Shown piece by piece: positions 51,394 through 61,062 of a stretch of 64,000 nucleotides of DNA; position 1 is the stretch's first letter; each line of letters begins with the position of its first letter. Source of the DNA: Psychrobacillus sp042945595 (GTDB lineage Bacteria > Bacillota > Bacilli > Bacillales_A > Planococcaceae); the NCBI RefSeq assembly GCF_042945595.1, contig NZ_CP168493.1:3100001-3164000 (forward strand), read 5' to 3'. The notes beneath the pieces were generated by a model. The model worked only from the letters and a program-made list of their open reading frames with translations. It was not told where the DNA came from and ran no database searches. A program made the translations under genes and the position numbers.

Positions 51394-51861
51394 CTATGAA
51401 ATATGTTCTATATAAAAAGGCAAATCTGCTATCTTCTCTTTCAAAAAAAGTGGATACACATTAATATCTTGCAACTCATCGAAACTTTTCCAATAATAGG
51501 TATGTTTTTTCCCATTTTCATTTACAACAAATTCATCGCCATTTTTCAGGATTTCTTTATCTTTTAGCGCCAATAAATAAAAAAAGCATATTTCATGAAA
51601 TCGCTCATCCAATGTATCTTCCACAAAAAAGTTTTCATTCACCCATAGCATCCGCTTAATATTCACTTCCATTGAGAGCTCTTCCACTATTTCTCGTTTC
51701 ATCGCATCTTCACTTTTTTCATGCAACATAACTCGACCGCCCGGAACATAATAGTAGGGTTGATTTTCATCTTGCATAATGAGCAATTTCCCTTCATGAA
51801 TTAGCAATCCTGCTACGCGATAATTAAACCTTCCTGCTGGTGTTTTAAAAGTGATGTCCAT
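51394..51861 (-). CDS. Nudix hydrolase (155 aa)
   Basis: A single Nudix domain. FNYRVAGLLIHEGKLLIMQDENQPYYYVPGGRVM leads to the box GGRVMLHEKSEDAMKREIVEELSMEV, with REIVEEL complete. It is close to the mutT-like group with a C-terminal YYW-SFDEL tail. The nucleotide substrate is unknown. SD AAGGAG. Confidence 0.87.
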   Translation of the reverse strand: MDITFKTPAGRFNYRVAGLLIHEGKLLIMQDENQPYYYVPGGRVMLHEKSEDAMKREIVEELSMEVNIKRMLWVNENFFVEDTLDERFHEICFFYLLALKDKEILKNGDEFVVNENGKKHTYYWKSFDELQDINVYPLFLKEKIADLPFYIEHIS

Positions 51862-51897
51862 ATAAGTCTCCTTTGTCCTTGTAAAGATGTGTTTTAA

Positions 51898-52356
51898 TTA
51901 TGGTGTGTATTTTTCTGACATTTTTATAATTACATTATTGTTTATTGTTAAATAAAATAGAGGTTTGTATACTTGAATACGTTTAGCAAGCTCTTGGATA
52001 TCTATTCTCAATGGTTCTTGAAGATTAGCTCCATTCACCACATCCATTTCAACATCATTCGACACTTTTAAGCTTTTTGTTTGTTCTGACTCATTATAAA
52101 TCTGAAATCCACTAGGAAAATCTGACTCTGGATCTAATCCTAATTCCTTTATTCTCTCGGTATCAGATTCATCAATCCATTCTATCTCATCAAACGTTAA
52201 TGACTTTGTTTTTTCATCATAGTTAGTTAAATATGCTAGCATTTCTTCCGTTTGAACTTCTTCTGTATTGGATCCGCTACTACAAGCACTTATTAACATC
52301 GTCACACTGATTAAAGCAGTTAATAATAGAGAATTAAATATTTTATGCACATACAT
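51898..52356 (-). CDS. Lipoprotein of unknown function (152 aa)
   Basis: The ATG at 52354-52356 has GGAGG 8 nt upstream. Signal peptide MYVHKIFNSLLLTALISVTMLISACSS with lipobox ISAC. The acidic mature part (LTFDEIEWIDESDTERIKELGLDPESDFPSGFQIYNES) resembles Bacillus lipoproteins with this TFDEIEWI start whose job is not known. It lies 14 bp after the YbaK gene, so co-transcription is likely. Confidence 0.75.
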   Translation of the reverse strand: MYVHKIFNSLLLTALISVTMLISACSSGSNTEEVQTEEMLAYLTNYDEKTKSLTFDEIEWIDESDTERIKELGLDPESDFPSGFQIYNESEQTKSLKVSNDVEMDVVNGANLQEPLRIDIQELAKRIQVYKPLFYLTINNNVIIKMSEKYTP

Positions 52357-52370
52357 TCTACCAACCTCCC

Positions 52371-52826
52371 TTATTCCCATCCTATGCAAACATCTATCCA
52401 TTCCTCACCGTTAGCATATGTAAATAATTCTTCGTTAGTAAGTTCTATAGCACTATTACTGCTACCACAAGCAGGAAAAACGGTTTTAAAGCGTTTTACA
52501 GATTCATCAACATATACTAATACATTTTCTGGAATCCCAAATGGACAAACCCCACCAACAGCATGGCCTACTTGTTCAAGTACTTCTTCAGGAGAAAGCA
52601 TCTTAGCTTTCACTCCAAAGGTCGCCTTAAATTTTGCATTATCAACTTTTGTATCCCCTGCAGCAACTACTAAAATACAACTGTCATCTTTCTTAAAAGA
52701 CAATGTTTTTGCAATGCGCGCTGGTTCTACATTCAATGCCCGTGCTGCAAGCTCTACTGTTGCACTTGATGCATCAAATTCTTGAATTCTATGTGCCATT
52801 TCAAACTTCTCGAAATAATCTCTCAC
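52371..52826 (-). CDS. YbaK/EbsC-family aminoacyl-tRNA deacylase
   Basis: A 151-aa editing-domain protein: RIQEFDASSATVELAARALNVEPARIAKTLSFK, then the catalytic-site Lys region KVDNAKFKATFGVKAKML and GHAVGGVCPFGIP. It removes mischarged amino acids (Cys/Ala from tRNA-Pro type). The start is doubtful: the in-frame GTG at 52824-52826 has no close site, while AGGAGGGG at about 52850 serves an out-of-frame TTG. A short upstream sequence error or unusual start cannot be excluded. Confidence 0.85.
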   Translation of the reverse strand: MRDYFEKFEMAHRIQEFDASSATVELAARALNVEPARIAKTLSFKKDDSCILVVAAGDTKVDNAKFKATFGVKAKMLSPEEVLEQVGHAVGGVCPFGIPENVLVYVDESVKRFKTVFPACGSSNSAIELTNEELFTYANGEEWIDVCIGWE

Positions 52827-53110
52827 TAATTCAATCGCAACTTAGTACACCCCTCCTATAAAATACTAAATTTTCAGACTAATCCATCTATTTTATACTA
52901 ATCTATATAATAAGAAAAGTGTAAAGTGCTCTCTAAGGACATCGGCTGCACTACGACAGAATTAGTTTGAGCGTGATTCTAAAGTTTAGTTTTGCTTTCT
53001 GAAACTCTTACAAATATTTTTGAAACTTCTAGGTACTAGACTATACATTTTAGCAGACTATTGAATAGCTTATATTAGATAGTCATTGATATTTAAGGGA
53101 GGTGGTTGAT

Positions 53111-53404
53111 TTGTCACGGAGAAGAAATAGGAAGTTGCGTTTCTGTGTATTTCCAGGATATAACTGGTGTGGACCTGGTTGCAATGGACCCGGAGCTCCT
53201 ATAAATGAGGTAGATGCAGTTTGTAAAGCACATGACGAATGTTATAGTAGAGGTAGAAATCCATGTGAATGCGATCGTGAATTTCTCCGCCAGCTGCATC
53301 CCAAAATAAATCCCTATACTCAAGAAGGCCGACATGCTCTCAAGCTTTATAATTATATGAAACTACAAGCATCTTTCACTTGTAGGTGGTATAAAGAAAA
53401 GTAG
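53111..53404 (+). CDS. Phospholipase A2-like small Cys-rich protein
   Basis: A 97-aa protein, TTG start served by GGGAGGTGG. After an Arg-rich start (SRRRNRKLRF), FPGYNWCGPGCNGPGAPINEVDAVCKAHDECYS is the PLA2-like sequence. GPGCNGPG is the calcium-loop-like segment and His-Asp in CKAHDECY the catalytic pair, with six nearby Cys. The same pattern occurs in parvovirus VP1 and in short Bacillus proteins. No signal peptide, so intracellular or spore-associated; the function is not established. Confidence 0.75.
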   Translation: MSRRRNRKLRFCVFPGYNWCGPGCNGPGAPINEVDAVCKAHDECYSRGRNPCECDREFLRQLHPKINPYTQEGRHALKLYNYMKLQASFTCRWYKEK

Positions 53405-53512
53405 TGGAAGAAATAAGCGCTTAAAAAGAGTGGTTGTCCCCTAGTTCTAATAGAATTTTTTACTCAAGGAGTTTCCTAAATATTATAGTAATAGTAGCCA
53501 TGTTAAAACCTT

Positions 53513-54235
53513 TCATGTGGCTACTTTTTTTGATCTATTATATTCAGCTCTAGTACTCCTTTTTCGAAATATTAACCACAAACAAACGAAAATTAAAAAC
53601 GCAACAATTTCTAATGATAGGATATACCATGGATATGGACCTAAAAAATCAAGTATACTGCCACTTGTTGGTTTTTTTCTCAAAAACATATAATTCCCAT
53701 GAAGAAGAATGTTTAACACAAATATGCATGGAAGCAATATATTTAGTGCAACCATCGTTTTAATAATTCCTTTAAATGTAGGACGGTAACCCTTCACCTA
53801 TGTGAAATAAAGTGCCGTTAATATTATTCCGAAATGGGTATAAAAAAAGTGAAAATACCTAAAATGAGGAAAACTAAGATCTAAAACTGGCGTTGCTACT
53901 GCTTGAAGAGCTCCTCCAATGCCAGCAAAAAAGACAAATTCATATACATGCCTATACCCTGTCCATAAAAGGACAATCGTCAAAATCAAACTAATACTAC
54001 ATAATTCAAGTGGTAATGAGTTACTCCAATTCCACCTTCCAGTTTGATAGAGCCAAACGTGATAAAGGATTTCCATAGTCAATAAAGACAATGCAAATAG
54101 ACGTTCAATTAACAGGATTTTTTTCGGTGAAATCGACCATCTCTTTTTTGTCATGAATACTAGAATGCTTAAAAAGCATAGTGCAATTATTGCGATGAAA
54201 TGTGGCATCGAAAATATCTGAAACGAGGGTTCCAA
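53513..54235 (-). pseudogene. YwaF/TIGR02206-like membrane protein split by one TAG
   Basis: Two ORFs in the same frame, directly joined. The first (54235-53798) has FSMPHFIAIIALCFLSILVF, LYQTGRWNWSNSLPLELCS and FFAGIGGALQAVATPVLDLSFPHFRYFHFFYTH, the conserved YwaF pattern. It stops at TAG (53798-53800), immediately followed by GTG and KGYRPTFKGIIKTMVALNIL to the end at 53513. Together they give about 240 residues, the normal family length. Either a recent nonsense mutation or two polypeptides; the TTG start has AAGGTG upstream. Confidence 0.82.
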
Positions 54236-54461
54236 GTTTTCACCTTCCCTTCTTCTGATTCCATTTTTCTTTTCTCCTATCTACTATTCGTCTTCCATAC
54301 GCAAAATCCCTTTTCTAATGTCATACTTGAATATAATAAATCGACTATTTATATTCCCCTGAAAAGTACTCCTCTAAATTAGTTCTTTTAGCATTGATTC
54401 TCAGGTTTAAGAATATATTCTTTATACCAGTGAGATTTTATTTGAAACGGGGGATTTGGAT

Positions 54462-54647
54462 ATGAAAAATAGGAGCAATCAAAAAACAGTTAATGTCATT
54501 AAAAAGGGAATAAGTTTTGGAACTTGCCTTTCTATGGTTATTTCGTACACCGCATACAAATCCATAGGGTGGGCAATTGTTCACGGTTGTTTAAGTTGGA
54601 TTTACGTTGTTTATTACTTACTAAACTATGCACATAGTATATTTTAG
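54462..54647 (+). CDS. Small hydrophobic protein (61 aa)
   Basis: ATG with GGGGG 8 nt upstream. MKNRSNQKTVNVIKKGISFG then two hydrophobic stretches (TCLSMVISYTAYKSIGWAIV, CLSWIYVVYYLLNYA). It resembles the short Bacillus membrane proteins with the MVISY..SIGWAI-HG-L-W-YV-YY pattern; no function known. Followed by an AAAGAGCTG/CAGCTCTTT terminator. Confidence 0.65.
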   Translation: MKNRSNQKTVNVIKKGISFGTCLSMVISYTAYKSIGWAIVHGCLSWIYVVYYLLNYAHSIF

Positions 54648-54678
54648 TAAAATGCTTCTATACGTTTATAGTAATTAT

Positions 54679-54717
54679 TTTAAAGAGCTGCCTCAGGTAA
54701 ATGAAACAGCTCTTTTC
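54679..54717 (+). terminator. Terminator between convergent genes
   Basis: AAAGAGCTG / CAGCTCTTT with TTTT after it. Confidence 0.75.
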
Positions 54718-54736
54718 AAATTTTTTGCAGTATAGT

Positions 54737-55852
54737 TTACAATGTAGCCAGTCCTTTGAAAAGTTCCACTGCTGTTTCTATTATTTCATCCTGAAAGTCA
54801 TATTCATAAGTATGAACATGAGGATAATTTTCTCCGTTTCCGATGTAGCACATTACACCCTTTGTTTGCTTCAAGTAGTGGCCATAGTCTTCAGAGGCAC
54901 GGAATGCTTCTTTCATTTCAATTAACTGGAACCCTTTCTCTTGGCAAACTTTACGTACTTTATCCGAGCTTTCCTTGTGGTTTACAGTTTCCGGGAATGT
55001 ATCGTTGTAAGAGAAACTTACTTTTAAGTCATATTTTTCTGCCAGGTCAAGAGCAAGATCTTCAAGGTTTTTTTGAAGTTTATCCAATTCCGCTTCATAC
55101 AATGCGCGGATTGTTAATAGCAAGTCGCCCTTGCTCGCTGATAAACCAAATGCTTTTTCACCGATGTCTACTTGAATAACGGTGCACAGAACGATACCTT
55201 CGTTGTTCTCCGGAGAAATGAAATCAGGAATGGCATCAATAACCTTTGCAATAGCGAAAGAAGGATTTGCTCCATCCTCCGGTTGACTAGCATGGGCAGG
55301 AGCACCTTCCATATGAATAGTCATTCCTTTGGATGCACATTGTGTTGTTCCATCGATTACGTTGACCGATTTAAAAGGCATCCCACTCATGTTATGGTAA
55401 GCAAAGATTTCTTCGATGTTATTCTCCTTGATAAAAGCTACACACTCTGCAGCACCATCTCCCGTTTCCTCTGCGTGTTGGTAAAGGAAAAAGATGTTTT
55501 TGTCTGCACCTTTCTGATCTATTTCAAGTGCAAAACCTGCAAGACTCGCTGAGTGTCCATCATGTCCACATTTGTGAGAAACTCCTGGGAACTGAGAAGC
55601 ATGTGGAATGTCAATAACTTCTGGCATTGGAAGTGCGTCGAAATCAGCTCGATATGCAATATTCTTTTTACCTTCACCAGCACGATAAACCGCATAGAAC
55701 CATTTACCGTTATCTACGATTTCTAATTTTGTATACGTTTTCAAAAAATTAATTAAATGTTGTTTTGTCCAAGCCTCATGATTCGAGAGTTCGGGATGTT
55801 GATGCAATTCATGACGTAATTGAATAGCTAATTCGAGATTTTTCTTTTCCAT
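54737..55852 (-). CDS. M20-family metallo-amidohydrolase
   Basis: A 371-aa enzyme of the M20D (amidohydrolase/carboxypeptidase Ss1) group: LRHELHQHPELSNHE at the start, SHKCGHDGHSAS and YQHAEETGDGA as zinc-binding and catalytic residues. PAHASQPEDGANPSFAIAK lies in the dimerisation domain and GHYLKQTKGVMCYIGNGENYPHVHTYEYDF at the end. It cleaves an N-acyl amino acid or peptide; the exact substrate is unknown. Single gene. Confidence 0.9.
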   Translation of the reverse strand: MEKKNLELAIQLRHELHQHPELSNHEAWTKQHLINFLKTYTKLEIVDNGKWFYAVYRAGEGKKNIAYRADFDALPMPEVIDIPHASQFPGVSHKCGHDGHSASLAGFALEIDQKGADKNIFFLYQHAEETGDGAAECVAFIKENNIEEIFAYHNMSGMPFKSVNVIDGTTQCASKGMTIHMEGAPAHASQPEDGANPSFAIAKVIDAIPDFISPENNEGIVLCTVIQVDIGEKAFGLSASKGDLLLTIRALYEAELDKLQKNLEDLALDLAEKYDLKVSFSYNDTFPETVNHKESSDKVRKVCQEKGFQLIEMKEAFRASEDYGHYLKQTKGVMCYIGNGENYPHVHTYEYDFQDEIIETAVELFKGLATL

Positions 55853-56045
55853 TGTGCCTCTCCCCTTTTAAATCAAAATTTTACAATAAATTATTTTACT
55901 AATTAAATTATATTACTAGATAATTTAAAACAGTAGACTCTAATAATTTTACTTTTAGTAATTTTTTTTACTTTTTACTTTCAGTTCCTAAATACATCCA
56001 CACTAAGTGTGTCACATTGGTTAACCAATTTTTGAAGCAGTAAAA

Positions 56046-56095
56046 AACCCCGAAAAGGTCACTCTTTTTCATAAGTGACCATTATTCGGGGTTCG
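56046..56095 (-). terminator. Terminator after the GT2 gene
   Basis: AACCCCGAA / TTCGGGGTT with an inner GGTCACT/AGTGACC stem; TTTTTT follows on the minus strand. Confidence 0.88.
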
Positions 56096-56124
56096 GTGTT
56101 TTTTTGGAAGATTAAATCTTACCC

Positions 56125-57411
56125 TTATCGTACGTCATCAAGAGATTTCACTACGGTGTGAGCAATTGGTTTCCATTCAACATGCTTAAACAAAGCTACG
56201 ACAGAAATCGGAATATAGGTTAACATAAATAATGGAAAAGTGACTGTATAAGTTATTTTTTTCCAACCTGAACAATGAATTTTTCTCCATTCCGTTAACG
56301 TTGTTATTAAACCAAGTATATACAGTACTCCGTAATACCAACTAATAGAATATAATATTCCGACAGAGGCTGCATGTGTTAGCTCTTTACCATCAAATAT
56401 TCCTAAAAAAATTGCTAAGTAGAATAACCCATTTACCACGATACAAACACTGGAAATAAGAACAGCTGGCATAACCATCATAGTCATATCGAAGCATGAA
56501 AACCTGTTACGCTTTCCACGAAAAGTATTACCAATCAAATCCTTTCCATACTTATAAAAGACTTGGTAAAAACCCTTCGCCCAACGTAAACGCTGATGCC
56601 ATGACTGAGCGAAGGTGACTGGTTGCTCGTCATAAAATATTGCGTTTCTGCAGTATCCAATTTTTTCACCTTTAATAATCTGTGAAACAGAAAATTCGAT
56701 GTCTTCGGTAAGTAGGTGGTGAATCCAGCCTCCATTCTCTTTGATCAAGTCTGCTTGTATCAGAAATCCTGTTCCAGAAATCGCACAACTAGTGTTTAGA
56801 ACCATTCTTGGAAGGTTAAGATATTCAGCTTCATGTAGGAACCAAAGTGCATATCCTGCAGATATCCAGTTCTGGTCATAATTCTTAGAGTTTCTATAAC
56901 TGGTGATTACTCTGTATCCTTGATTGAATGTTTTGTTCAACTCCGTTATATAATTCTCATCAAGGAGATTATCCGCATCAAACACAATATATCCATCATG
57001 CTTATTGGAAGAATACTCACTTTCGATGATTTTTAGTATATAGTCGAGGGCATATCCCTTTCCAACCTGACTCTTATTGAAACGCTCTCTGACAATAGCT
57101 CCTGCTTTCTTAGCAACTTGGGCTGTATCGTCGGTACAGTTATCTGCAACAACGAAAATATCTATCAATACCTCGGGATACTTTTGATTTTTTATGCTTT
57201 TTATCAGTTGTCCAATGACTAGTTCTTCATTTCGTGCTGGAATTATCACAGCGTATTTATAAGAATGAACATTCTGCATCTCAGAACTCTTATTCTGTTT
57301 TGCCTTAAATGCAACAAACATATAAAATATCTGATAAGAATACATACATGCGAATAATAGAAACATGAAAAAGTTAAAATATCTAATGTAAGTAAAAAAA
57401 ACCGAGTCCAA
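56125..57411 (-). CDS. Family-2 glycosyltransferase, membrane (428 aa)
   Basis: N-terminal helix, GT2 domain with IIPARNEELVIG, VADNCTDDT, metal-binding VFDADN, acceptor TEDIEF and QRLRWAKG (QxxRW), then four C-terminal helices. It differs from the GT2 at 34651-36072 (long DADN loop, longer helical tail) and is closer to the N-acetylglucosaminyl-diphospholipid/hyaluronan-like synthases. TTG start, GGGGG upstream. Alone with its own terminator, so its partners are elsewhere. Confidence 0.87.
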   Translation of the reverse strand: MDSVFFTYIRYFNFFMFLLFACMYSYQIFYMFVAFKAKQNKSSEMQNVHSYKYAVIIPARNEELVIGQLIKSIKNQKYPEVLIDIFVVADNCTDDTAQVAKKAGAIVRERFNKSQVGKGYALDYILKIIESEYSSNKHDGYIVFDADNLLDENYITELNKTFNQGYRVITSYRNSKNYDQNWISAGYALWFLHEAEYLNLPRMVLNTSCAISGTGFLIQADLIKENGGWIHHLLTEDIEFSVSQIIKGEKIGYCRNAIFYDEQPVTFAQSWHQRLRWAKGFYQVFYKYGKDLIGNTFRGKRNRFSCFDMTMMVMPAVLISSVCIVVNGLFYLAIFLGIFDGKELTHAASVGILYSISWYYGVLYILGLITTLTEWRKIHCSGWKKITYTVTFPLFMLTYIPISVVALFKHVEWKPIAHTVVKSLDDVR

Positions 57412-57810
57412 ACTGGTACCCCCACGATGTTTTAATATTATTCAACATAAAATAGAAGCTATGTCGAATTAAGTATCTTAACACCCAAATTATGTAGCTG
57501 GCTCTTGCGGATTCTATGTTTATTACGTCAATTTGACACGTCATTTGCGCCATAATTTTTATTATGCCCTGAAAAGTGAAGGATATTACAAATGTCAAAG
57601 TTCTGATTAATACAATATTTAGTATAAATTCAGTATTCAAGAGTAGTTCTACTGTAAAGTCCATTCTTATTAAATTCTCGATTTTGCAGTGTGCACATAG
57701 ACTTTTTTACCCTCTTTTGCTAATTTAAAAACGTATAATAAATGGAAGATTATTTTCAAATCTATTTTATTTTCTTAACATTTCTTTTTACAATACAAAA
57801 AGAAATAAAA
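57412..57810. other. Gap upstream of the GT2 gene, no gene accepted
   Basis: An overlapping minus-strand ORF (57383-57664) has no ribosome binding site and no domain, so I leave it out. No other signal seen apart from AT-rich sequence. Confidence 0.5.
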
Positions 57811-57850
57811 AACCAGCTACAATGACATGGATGTCGTTGTAGCTGGTTTG
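57811..57850 (-). terminator. Strong hairpin/terminator
   Basis: AACCAGCTACAA-GACAT / ATGTC-TTGTAGCTGGTT, followed on the minus strand by a T run. Between it and 58016 is a decayed coding remnant: on the minus strand VRYAPKEIQEEVYKKGLNPYIPE before a stop. Confidence 0.75.
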
Positions 57851-58016
57851 AAATGTAATTTGACTGTAACTGTACATCTATTCCGGTATGTAAGGATTCA
57901 ATCCTTTTTTGTATACTTCTTCCTGTATCTCTTTAGGTGCATATCGAACGTCTATCAGGAGTCCATTTTAATCTTTTTGCCACGGTATATTTTTCCCTGC
58001 ATCTTCTTATATATCT

Positions 58017-58280
58017 TTAGTCTTTCCATCTCTCTAATTTATAAATATTTCTTGTGAAAATTTTAGCAAGAAACTTCGGAAATTTCATCTCTACCATTTT
58101 ATCCATTACTCTTTCTTTCATCCCATCTACTGTAATGTTTGGCATCGTGAATTCCCCCTTTTCATAACAATGACTGCAATACCTATTACTTTTTTGTCCA
58201 TTTGCTTCAGTTCCTCCACCATTTCCATCACTCTTTAATGGCATTCCGCAACTTTGACAGTTTTTATAATTATTTTGCAT
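58017..58280 (-). CDS. Zinc-ribbon small protein
   Basis: An 87-aa protein: CQSCGMPLKSDGNGGGTEANGQKSNRYCSHCYEKGEFTMPN carries two CxxC pairs of the zinc-ribbon type. A helical tail follows, with MKERVMDKMVEMKFPKFLA. Relatives are annotated as putative zinc-ribbon proteins of unknown function. SD GAGGGGG. Confidence 0.82.
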   Translation of the reverse strand: MQNNYKNCQSCGMPLKSDGNGGGTEANGQKSNRYCSHCYEKGEFTMPNITVDGMKERVMDKMVEMKFPKFLAKIFTRNIYKLERWKD

Positions 58281-58451
58281 TGTATATCCCCCTCTTTATT
58301 TATCTTATGATTCAATCTAATTCTATCATTTCAATAGATAGTATTTAATTCGCCATAATGCACGTATTACCTTCTTTAGTATTCCTAAACTCATCTCGAA
58401 AAAAGTAGGTATAGTTAAAAGTAGGTGAAGTGGTCAGTATTTATTGAAGTA

Positions 58452-58484
58452 AAAAACGGCCGAAAGTGTAGATTCAGCCGTTAG
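58452..58484 (-). terminator. Terminator after the lipoprotein gene
   Basis: ACGGC / GCCGT stem with a 20-nt loop, then TTTTTT on the minus strand. Confidence 0.65.
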
Positions 58485-58562
58485 TTTCATTTTTAATATC
58501 TAAACTATAAAGAACTTTTGCGAGTAGTTTGTAGCTTTTGTATCAATTCCGCTTTCCTGCTT

Positions 58563-59111
58563 TTACACACCACCTACCTCTAATGGTTTACCTTCTATAA
58601 TCTTTTCAACTTCTTCATAGCCAGTTGGAAATGCGAAGTTGTAGCGGGCAGGTAATGAAAAGACGTATTTTTCATTACGGTTTAACTCAGATGGTCCGAT
58701 AGGTGCCGCACCTATATGGAATTTTTCCTTCTGCAGTAAATCCCATTGTTTTAAAGTAAAAATCATGATAGGTATATCTTGACGTGGATTTTCAGAAGTC
58801 CACTTAGGATGTCGGATTGAAATTATTGGACCTGTTTCTACAACTTTTTCACCGTCTGATGAAGTAATAGCTAGTCCTTCCCATTTGTCCGCAACAATCG
58901 AATAATTTTCCCAAGTCTTTGGCAACTTAAATGTAAAACCGTATTCCGTGTTTTGATATAAGATAGAACCGCTTTGTTCCGCTTCGACAGGGGCAACTTT
59001 ATTTTCTACGGGAGATTGTTTCTCTGGTTGCACTTGATTAGTACTCCCATTACTTCCACAACCGAACAACGAGACACATAATAAGAGAATCACACCAAAT
59101 GATTTTTTCAT
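58563..59111 (-). CDS. Lipoprotein with PsbP-like region (182 aa)
   Basis: Signal peptide MKKSFGVILLLCVSLFGCGS, lipobox LFGC. After a Gln/Pro-rich linker, YQNTEYGFTFKLPKTWENYSIVADKWEG resembles the PsbP-like entry seen in Bacillus envelope proteins. The rest is beta-rich and ends KPLEVGGV. Function unknown; anchored outside the cell. SD GGAGGGG. Confidence 0.72.
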   Translation of the reverse strand: MKKSFGVILLLCVSLFGCGSNGSTNQVQPEKQSPVENKVAPVEAEQSGSILYQNTEYGFTFKLPKTWENYSIVADKWEGLAITSSDGEKVVETGPIISIRHPKWTSENPRQDIPIMIFTLKQWDLLQKEKFHIGAAPIGPSELNRNEKYVFSLPARYNFAFPTGYEEVEKIIEGKPLEVGGV

Positions 59112-59217
59112 TTTCTTCCCCTCCAGAAAATACGTTAGTTAAATAGACGATTTCCATTAATATATAGTTACAATCCGAACTGCTGATGGGACAAGGTAAA
59201 TATGAAGCTCATATAAA

Positions 59218-60285
59218 CTATAATGTATTTTCCGTTTCCGCTTCCCAACGTTCGATTTCAGCTCTTACGATTGGCGCCACTTCTGTTCCTAATAGTTCAA
59301 TAGCTCTTAATACATCTTCGTGTGGCATGGAACCGACTGGTACGTGGAGCATGAAACGTGTAATCCCAACATTTTTACGAAGGAAAATGATTTTTTCCGC
59401 TACTGTTGCTACGTCTCCAACATATAAAGCACCTTCTAAACTACTTGCTTCATCAAAGGTTTTGCGCGTATACGTTCCCCAACCGCGTTCTTTTCCAAGA
59501 ACATTCATCACTTGCGCAGTTGGTGGATAAAATTTATCTTTTGCACTATCAGTTGTCTCACCTACAAAACCATGTGAATGAGAAGCTACCTTTAACTTCG
59601 AAACGTCATGACCAGCTTGTTTTGCCGCTCGTTTATATAATTCGACGATTGGAGCAAATTGTAAGGGGCTTCCACCAATAATCGCTAGAACAAGTGGCAA
59701 CCCCAGAACACCTGCGCGCACAGCAGATTGTGGTGTTCCACCACTAGCAATCCATACAGGTATTTGTGTTTGAACAGGTCGAGGATAAATACCTAAATTA
59801 TTAATAGATGGACGATGTTTACCACTCCATGTTACTTTTTCTGATTCTCTAATTTTCAATAATAAATCTAGTTTTTCGTCGTATAACTCATCATAATCTT
59901 GTAGGTCATAACCAAATAGAGGAAATGATTCAATAAACGAACCTCTACCTGCCATTATTTCTGCACGTCCATTTGATATTGCATCAACTGTTGAAAACTC
60001 TTGATATAAACGAACTGGATCGTCAGATGATAATACGGAAACGGCACTAGTCAGTTTAATATGTTTCGTCTGTGATGCAGCTGCAGCTAGCAAAACAGCA
60101 GGTGCAGAACACGCAAAATCTTCACGATGATGCTCTCCTACACCAAAAACATCCAATCCTACCTTATCTGCTAGCACGATTTCCTCCACAACTTCTCGTA
60201 TACGTTCAGCGTGGCTAATTACTTTTCCAGTATGTACATCTGGTGTTGTTTCTACAAATGTTGTTATTCCAATTTCCATCATCAT
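59218..60285 (-). CDS. LLM-class flavin-dependent monooxygenase
   Basis: A 355-aa luciferase-like TIM-barrel protein. MEIGITTFVETTPDVHTG at the start, DVFGVGEHHREDFACSAPAVLLAAAA and ISNGRAEIMAGRGSFIESFPLFGYDL are FMN and active-site stretches of the LLM group. It uses FMNH2 and oxygen on an unknown substrate, with reduced flavin from a separate reductase. AGGAGG lies 2 nt before the first of several consecutive ATG codons. Single gene. Confidence 0.88.
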   Translation of the reverse strand: MMMEIGITTFVETTPDVHTGKVISHAERIREVVEEIVLADKVGLDVFGVGEHHREDFACSAPAVLLAAAASQTKHIKLTSAVSVLSSDDPVRLYQEFSTVDAISNGRAEIMAGRGSFIESFPLFGYDLQDYDELYDEKLDLLLKIRESEKVTWSGKHRPSINNLGIYPRPVQTQIPVWIASGGTPQSAVRAGVLGLPLVLAIIGGSPLQFAPIVELYKRAAKQAGHDVSKLKVASHSHGFVGETTDSAKDKFYPPTAQVMNVLGKERGWGTYTRKTFDEASSLEGALYVGDVATVAEKIIFLRKNVGITRFMLHVPVGSMPHEDVLRAIELLGTEVAPIVRAEIERWEAETENTL

Positions 60286-60459
60286 TGCCTCCTATTTTAA
60301 AAATGAAATGTATTTATATAGACGTAGTTCATCATACAATTATAAAAAAGGATTCTCAATAATCTTGATTTTATCGCGGCATGGATAATTGATACAAAAA
60401 AAGCCCTTTCCGAAGAAAGAGACATTTAAGTTCAACAATGCTGTTACTTTGCTATTCAA

Positions 60460-60966
60460 TTATGCTCGATGTCTCACAGCTAAACCTCTTAAGAATTTAC
60501 GTGCGAAATTATCGCCGCATACTTTATAATTTCGATGTCCTTCTTTCCGTAAAATTGCACCTAGTTCTCCTTTTGATACTGCGATACCGCCCTCATCAAG
60601 GATATCCAGCATATCTTCCGTTGTTAATTGTAATGCTACTTTTAATTTCTTTAGAAGCATATTATTAGCACTCTTTTCAGGTGGAACAGATCTTTCATCT
60701 TGTCCTGGTTTTGCATCCTGTTTACCTCTTTTAAAAGTAATGAAGCCATTCAAAAATAACTCTAACATCTTATTATTGCATTTGATCTGATCTTCCGTTT
60801 CCTCTACCTCAACATCATCATCGTACTCATCTTTTGATTTGGTGAGTATCTTTACTAATTCGTCTTTTGTTACTTCCATACCACCAAGTTTAAATATCTC
60901 TAGCATCTCTTTATTTTTTATATCTAAAGCATACCTTAGTCTAATTAATATATCGTTGTTATCCAT
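60460..60966 (-). CDS. DUF1456 (YehS-like) protein
   Basis: A 168-aa protein of two similar halves. MDNNDILIRLRYALDIKNKEMLEIFKLGG and LLKKLKVALQLTTEDMLDILDEGG each start one unit, and FLNGFI and FLRGLA end them. This internal duplication is diagnostic for DUF1456. Function unknown. SD AGGAGG. Upstream lies a 45-bp near-perfect palindrome. Confidence 0.9.
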   Translation of the reverse strand: MDNNDILIRLRYALDIKNKEMLEIFKLGGMEVTKDELVKILTKSKDEYDDDVEVEETEDQIKCNNKMLELFLNGFITFKRGKQDAKPGQDERSVPPEKSANNMLLKKLKVALQLTTEDMLDILDEGGIAVSKGELGAILRKEGHRNYKVCGDNFARKFLRGLAVRHRA

Positions 60967-61062
60967 TTATAAACCTCCTAGTTATGCTCACTGTACATAG
61001 TTCTATGCTGATTATCTATTATATCACGTAATTAACCAATATTGCGGTGTTTAGGATGAAAA

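Noticed and set aside
57383..57664. 93-aa ORF overlapping the GT2 start
   Set aside because: No ribosome binding site, no domain, overlaps a well-supported gene.
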